This document shows, one piece after another, positions 6,072-9,238 of a stretch of DNA of 9,238 nucleotides. Made by a program: the position numbers and the translations under genes. The notes under the pieces are model-generated. The model ran no database searches, had not been told where the DNA came from, and saw only the letters and a program-made list of their open reading frames with translations. The DNA comes from Actinomycetota bacterium. Lineage in GTDB: Bacteria; Actinomycetota; Acidimicrobiia; Acidimicrobiales; Ilumatobacteraceae. The DNA lies in NCBI GenBank assembly GCA_016870295.1, contig VGBY01000037.1, forward strand, positions 1-9,238, read 5' to 3'. How positions within the stretch are numbered: the stretch's first letter is position 1; every line of letters starts with the position of its first letter.

Positions 6072-7870
6072 CAGCGGGCACCCGTCGGCGTGGTCGTTTG
6101 TCGGTCGTGTTCGAACGCTTGGATCAGTGTGCGGTAGTCGGCATTGCTTCGCAACAGTTCGTCGTGCGGCCCGGCTGCAGCGATGGCCCCGTCAGCCATG
6201 AAGATCACACTGTCGGCGAGGGCGATGGTCGACGGGCGTGACGCCACCACGAGCGTGGTCACGCTGGCACCGAGTGTGCGCAGGTTGTTGAGCACCTCGG
6301 CTTCCGTGCCGGGGTCGAGGGCGGATGTCGTGTCGTCGAGCAACAGCAACTCGCTGCCGACCGCGAGTGCCCTGGCGAGGGCCAGTCTTTGTCGTTGGCC
6401 GCCGCTCAGGCTGACGCCACGCTCGCCCAACTCCGTGTCGAGCGAGACGCCGAGTTCACTCACGAAGCCGTCGGCCGAGGCAATGCGCAGTGCGTCGGCA
6501 ATCACCGCTTCGCTGACGGGTGCACCGAGGGTGAGGTTGTAGCGCAGAGATTCCGCAAAAAGGAACGCCTCCTGGAACACGAGCCCGACACGAGAGGTGC
6601 CGACGCTCAGGTCGCCGCGCGAGACCGGCACGAGCCCGGCGATCACATGCAGCAACGTGGTTTTGCCGCAGCCCGTGGCCCCGACGATTGCGACGGTGCG
6701 TCCGCGTTCTACGCGCAGATTCACGTGGTCGAGCGCCGCAACACCGGGCACGTGCTCGGCACGCACGTCGCGTAGTTCCACCATGTGCACGGCCGCCGCT
6801 CCAGAAGGCAGCACCGTGGTGCTCGTCGTGCGGTTGATGGCGTCGCGCGGTGCCGAGAGCAGGGGTTCTTGCAGCACTTGTTGCACGCGCGCCCAACCAC
6901 TTGCGGAGTGGGGCAATTCAGAGAACAGATAGCTCACGATGCGAAGCGGTAGCGACACGAGCGTGAAGAGAAAGACGAATGCCGACAACTCACCCACCGT
7001 CATCCCGCCGTCGCGCACTCGCACCGCACCGAATGCGATGATTGCGATGTTCACCAGTGACGGCGCGGCATCGATGACCGATTCAAAGGTCGACCGCAGG
7101 GTGATGGCCTTCGTGCGTGCCTTGCGTAGGCGTCGCGAGATGACGGCCAGTCGTTCGGTCTCGCGCTCCTCGGCGCCGAACGCCTTGACGACGAGCACAC
7201 CATCGAAACTCTCGTGTGCGGCCTCACTCAGTGCGCCGAGTTCGTCCTGCGCAACTTGATAGTGGTAGTCCACCTTGCGTTGGTACAGGATGTTCGTCGC
7301 GAGCATCAGTGGGAAGACCAGGAACGCAAACAGTCCAAGCCACAGGTCGGTGACGATGAGCCATACGCCGGATACCGCCAATAGGACGATGACCGACGAG
7401 GCAAAGGGCATCGGGCCGAGAATTGCCGCCGCAGCGTCGGTGTCGACGCCGGCGCGCGCCGCAACGTCACCGGTCATGCGCGAGCGGTGCCACATCGGTG
7501 GCTGGCGCATGATGTGGCGCAGCGCCTTGTCCGCGATCGACTTTGCCGTCGATGAATTCGCCTTGCCCGCGTACGTGCGGCGCACCACCACGCCGACCGC
7601 CCGCACCAATCCGATCGTGACAACGAGACCCGAGACCGACGCCCACATGGAGAACCCGACCGTGCCTTCGGCGAAACTCGGCAGGATCACTTCGTCGATC
7701 AGCAACTTCACGCCGTATGACGACAGCACCGTCGCAACGGCGAAGACGGCGGCGCCACTCACCGCAATGAGGAACAGCCCCCTGTGAAATCCGACCATCG
7801 CCGCCATCAGGTTCTTGGCGCGGATGAAACGGTTCTCCGCCGTGGCGGTCGGTAGCGTCTCGGAAATCAT
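6071..7870 (-). CDS. ABC exporter half-transporter with degenerate catalytic site (first subunit)
   Basis: A 599-residue type I ABC exporter half from ATG 7870: transmembrane domain at about 30-320, nucleotide-binding domain at about 360-590. The NBD has Walker A GATGCGKTT (397-405, Lys403), Q-loop Gln433 and a canonical signature LSGGQRQ (488-494). At Walker B it reads LLLLDD, with Asp513 in place of the catalytic Glu, and the switch histidine is replaced by Ser544 (VVASRPST). Alone it should hydrolyse ATP poorly; paired with the next gene product it supplies the good signature for the active site. The start is uncertain. ATG 7891, 7807 and 7798 are in frame, none with a clear ribosome-binding site; codon use with G or C at third positions continues to 7870, and the length then matches the partner. 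The frame stays open to 8035, but this lies under the divergent gene. It is the first gene of the operon. Confidence 0.93.
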   Translation of the reverse strand: MISETLPTATAENRFIRAKNLMAAMVGFHRGLFLIAVSGAAVFAVATVLSSYGVKLLIDEVILPSFAEGTVGFSMWASVSGLVVTIGLVRAVGVVVRRTYAGKANSSTAKSIADKALRHIMRQPPMWHRSRMTGDVAARAGVDTDAAAAILGPMPFASSVIVLLAVSGVWLIVTDLWLGLFAFLVFPLMLATNILYQRKVDYHYQVAQDELGALSEAAHESFDGVLVVKAFGAEERETERLAVISRRLRKARTKAITLRSTFESVIDAAPSLVNIAIIAFGAVRVRDGGMTVGELSAFVFLFTLVSLPLRIVSYLFSELPHSASGWARVQQVLQEPLLSAPRDAINRTTSTTVLPSGAAAVHMVELRDVRAEHVPGVAALDHVNLRVERGRTVAIVGATGCGKTTLLHVIAGLVPVSRGDLSVGTSRVGLVFQEAFLFAESLRYNLTLGAPVSEAVIADALRIASADGFVSELGVSLDTELGERGVSLSGGQRQRLALARALAVGSELLLLDDTTSALDPGTEAEVLNNLRTLGASVTTLVVASRPSTIALADSVIFMADGAIAAAGPHDELLRSNADYRTLIQAFEHDRQTTTPTGAR

Positions 7871-8381
7871 GCGGCGGATCGGAACACTCATTCTGTCAGT
7901 TGTGTGCCTCGCGATCGCGGCAATGTGGGTGTATGCGTTGTTCTTTGCGTCGAAAGAAGCCGTCAACAAAATCGGAGACATCGAGTGGACCCAGCGTGCG
8001 AATGAGCGGTGCCTGGTCGCCAAGAACGAGCGCATCGCGCTCGCCGACTATCGGTTGATCACCGATGTCGGCGCCGACGGTCTGCGCCAGCGTGCCGACC
8101 TGGTTGACCAGGCAACCGACACCATCGAACGGATGCTCACCGACCTGCGTCGCGACGTTCCATCCGACGAAAAGGGTCGCGCAATCATCCCACTCTGGTT
8201 GGCCGACTACGACCAGTACATCACCGATCGTCGTGCGTATGCCACGCAGTTGCGGCTCGGCAGCAACGCGCCGTTTTCGGAAACCACATTCGAGGGATTG
8301 CCGCTCGCCGAGCGCATCGCCACCTTTGCCGGCGACAATCGCATGCCGAACTGCGCGCCACCGATCGACTTGTCGGTGTAA
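7869..8381 (+). CDS. Small membrane-anchored protein of unknown function
   Basis: A 170-residue protein from ATG 7869. The N-terminus MRR followed by a hydrophobic stretch (about 4-26) is a classic uncleaved signal anchor with the rest of the protein outside the cytoplasm. The outer part is charged and mostly helical (for example QRADLVDQATDTIERMLTDLRRDV) and has two cysteines, Cys48 and Cys162, which could form a disulfide joining both ends of the domain. I do not recognise a family. The frame is open upstream to an ATG at 7824, but 7869 places the basic residues directly before the membrane segment. TAGCGT (7853-7858) could be a -10 element giving a nearly leaderless mRNA. It is transcribed away from the ABC operon and could share its regulation; a functional link to the exporter is only inference from position. 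Confidence 0.75.
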   Translation: MRRIGTLILSVVCLAIAAMWVYALFFASKEAVNKIGDIEWTQRANERCLVAKNERIALADYRLITDVGADGLRQRADLVDQATDTIERMLTDLRRDVPSDEKGRAIIPLWLADYDQYITDRRAYATQLRLGSNAPFSETTFEGLPLAERIATFAGDNRMPNCAPPIDLSV

Positions 8382-8384
8382 ACC

Positions 8385-8400
8385 GCTCGACGTGTCGAGC
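8385..8400. terminator. Hairpin between convergent genes
   Basis: GCTCGA (8385-8390) and TCGAGC (8395-8400) form a perfect 6-pair stem with a CGTG loop, extendable by one C-G pair. It starts four bases after the TAA of the membrane-protein gene and lies before the end of the convergent acyltransferase gene. On the minus strand it is followed by a short GGTTT run; there is no true T-tract. It is a plausible two-way terminator. Confidence 0.4.
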
Positions 8401-8441
8401 TAGGCCTGCCCGCGAAACCGGACTAGGCCTGCCCGCGAAAC
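8400..8441. repeat. 19-bp perfect tandem direct repeat, period 23
   Basis: CTAGGCCTGCCCGCGAAAC occurs at 8400-8418 and again at 8423-8441, separated by CGGA. The right copy encodes the last residues (FRGQA) and TAG stop of the minus-strand acyltransferase gene; the left copy lies just past that stop, abutting the hairpin at 8385-8400. It looks like a local duplication of the gene end. With only two copies it is not a CRISPR array. Confidence 0.9.
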
Positions 8442-9073
8442 TCGTCAGCCGGCTTCCAGCCCGAGGCAGCGTCATAGCGTCGAATCACTCGTGCGGGTGC
8501 GCCGACTGCGACGCAGAAATCGGGTAACTTGCCGGTCACCACCGAGTTGGCACCGACCGCAACGTTGCGGCCAATCGTGGCGCCCGGCAACACGACGGTG
8601 CCCGTGCCCAGCCACGATCCATCGCCGATCGTCACCGACTTTTCGGGTTGCGTCTGACGCGAGATCGGTCGCGTGACGTCTTCGAATCCGTGATTCTGAT
8701 CGGTGATGTACACGTGATGCCCCGTCCATACGTCGTTGCCGATGTCGATAGCCAGATGGCCGACGATGCCACTACCCCGCCCAATCAGGCAGCGGTCACC
8801 GATGCGCACCACGGGCGACGTGACGCACTGCTGCCCAGGCATCATGCCCGCCGACAAGGCGCAGTACGGCCCGAGCATCGTGTCGTTGCCGATCTCGATG
8901 TAGTGCTCGTTGTAGATCGTCACCCAAGGAAACGAGATCAGCGAACCGGTGCCGAAACTTTTGAACTTGCGTCCGCGGACGGTGTCCTTGGTGATTGCCG
9001 ACGCAAACTGCCATTCCTCCCACTTCTCAGCGACGACATTCGCCAGGAGTCGCTCGATGCGGCGGCGTAGCAC
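8423..9073 (-). CDS. Hexapeptide-repeat (left-handed beta-helix) acyltransferase
   Basis: A 216-residue protein of the WbbJ/maltose-acetyltransferase-like family, which transfers acetyl or other acyl groups from CoA to sugars or related acceptors. Repeating hexapeptide turns are visible from about 58 onward (IEIGNDTMLGPYCAL, VRIGDRCLIGRGSGI, IDIGNDVWTGHHVYI) and again at 147-196 (VTIGDGSWLGTGTVVLPGATIGRNVAVGANSVV, then VAVGAPARVIRRYD), the usual C-terminal ending of the family. The loop YITDQNHGF with His128 matches the position of the catalytic histidine in this family. The N-terminal 50 residues hold a basic/acidic helix and no signal, so it should be cytoplasmic. GTG 9073 is chosen as start; TACGGT six bases upstream fits a leaderless promoter. 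Likely roles are acetylation of a cell-surface polysaccharide or glycolipid; no glycosyltransferase neighbour is visible to confirm this. Confidence 0.9.
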   Translation of the reverse strand: MLRRRIERLLANVVAEKWEEWQFASAITKDTVRGRKFKSFGTGSLISFPWVTIYNEHYIEIGNDTMLGPYCALSAGMMPGQQCVTSPVVRIGDRCLIGRGSGIVGHLAIDIGNDVWTGHHVYITDQNHGFEDVTRPISRQTQPEKSVTIGDGSWLGTGTVVLPGATIGRNVAVGANSVVTGKLPDFCVAVGAPARVIRRYDAASGWKPADEFRGQA

Positions 9074-9079
9074 GACATC

Positions 9080-9085
9080 ACCGTA
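9080..9085 (-). promoter_or_regulatory. Candidate -10 element, leaderless start of the acyltransferase gene
   Basis: On the minus strand TACGGT (9085 to 9080) matches the TANNNT -10 pattern common in actinobacteria and is followed by exactly six bases before GTG 9073. This is the geometry of leaderless transcripts, and it would explain the lack of a ribosome-binding site. No clear -35 box is seen. Confidence 0.3.
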
Positions 9086-9101
9086 GTGCTGGGATGTGAA
9101 G

Positions 9102-9107
9102 TACCCT
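9102..9107 (+). promoter_or_regulatory. Candidate -10 element, leaderless start of the gene at 9114
   Basis: TACCCT (9102-9107) matches TANNNT and lies six bases before ATG 9114, mirroring the arrangement on the other strand. No ribosome-binding site precedes the ATG. No convincing -35 box is visible about 17 bases upstream. Confidence 0.3.
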
Positions 9108-9113
9108 CTTCGT

Positions 9114-9238
9114 ATGGCCTCATCGCGCGTCGTCGCTCATCGCAACATCGTGTACGCCACCGCGCAGCGCTTTGCAAAGCCGATGTTGGTCGCCGATGCC
9201 CGCACCACCAGCGGGGCCGTGCAGTGCCCGCAGGTGCC
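9114..9238 (+). CDS. N-terminal fragment of an unrecognised protein, cut by the window end
   Basis: An open frame from ATG 9114 runs without a stop to the window edge (41 codons). The translation begins MASSRVVAHRNIVYATAQRF and continues to a VADARTTSGAVQCPQV stretch. Third positions are mostly G or C, as in the confirmed genes, and the ATG lies opposite a divergent start at 9073, so it is probably a real gene. There is no signal peptide and no motif that I recognise, so no function is offered. Confidence 0.55.
   Translation, partial: MASSRVVAHRNIVYATAQRFAKPMLVADARTTSGAVQCPQV

Noticed and set aside
7871..8035. Long N-terminal extension of the first ABC subunit
   Set aside because: It would overlap the signal anchor of the divergent gene and does not resemble an exporter N-terminus; only ATG 7891 remains a mild alternative.
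8400..8441. CRISPR repeat or attachment site
   Set aside because: Only two copies with a 4-base gap, no spacers, and no integrase, tRNA or cas gene nearby.

Overview
This 9.2 kb window is high-GC chromosomal DNA with a strong preference for G or C at third codon positions, GTG starts next to ATG starts, weak or absent Shine-Dalgarno sequences at several genes, and stop/start overlaps within operons. This, with the protein styles (Ala/Pro/Val-rich linkers, lipobox lipoproteins, TetR regulators), suggests an actinobacterium, possibly of the Acidimicrobiia/Ilumatobacter type. That placement is inference from style; no marker gene is present. There are no rRNA or tRNA genes, insertion sequences, phage genes or CRISPR arrays.

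Layout. (a) 1-1102, plus strand: a TetR-type regulator with an extra C-terminal domain that looks like the SnoaL/NTF2 fold. (b) 1103-1281: an intergenic region with a candidate hairpin, a candidate promoter, a small palindrome at the predicted transcription start, and a leader that can fold so that the Shine-Dalgarno of the next gene is paired. (c) 1282-2694, plus strand: an exported cell-wall protein with three peptidoglycan-binding repeats and an M23 metallopeptidase domain. (d) 2695-2815: a convergent gap with a strong hairpin. (e) 7870 down to 2816, minus strand: a tight four-gene operon encoding two ABC exporter half-transporters, a cysteine-bearing lipoprotein and a histidine-phosphatase/phosphoglycerate-mutase-like enzyme. 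The first three genes are joined by TGATG stop/start overlaps and the fourth follows after 11 bases. (f) 7869-8381, plus strand: a small single-pass membrane protein of unknown function, divergent from the operon with almost no space between the starts. (g) 8385-8441: a hairpin and a 19-bp tandem repeat that duplicates the 3' end of the next gene. (h) 9073 down to 8423, minus strand: a left-handed beta-helix (hexapeptide) acyltransferase. (i) 9114 to the window end, plus strand: the start of an unrecognised gene, divergent from the acyltransferase.

How the parts may work together. The two half-transporters form a textbook asymmetric heterodimer: the first has an intact LSGGQ signature but a degenerate Walker B and no switch histidine, while the second has an intact Walker B and switch histidine but a degenerate signature. 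Together they would make one working and one degenerate ATP site. The co-transcribed lipoprotein would sit on the outer face of the membrane and could assist this exporter, but no substrate can be deduced. Several genes concern the cell envelope (M23 peptidase, exporter, lipoprotein, membrane protein, acyltransferase), but nothing in the sequence proves that they form one pathway. I do not see a clearly new defence or mobile system. The most promising second-look items are the TetR-SnoaL fusion, the Shine-Dalgarno-sequestering leader, the exporter/lipoprotein/phosphatase operon, and the duplicated gene end.
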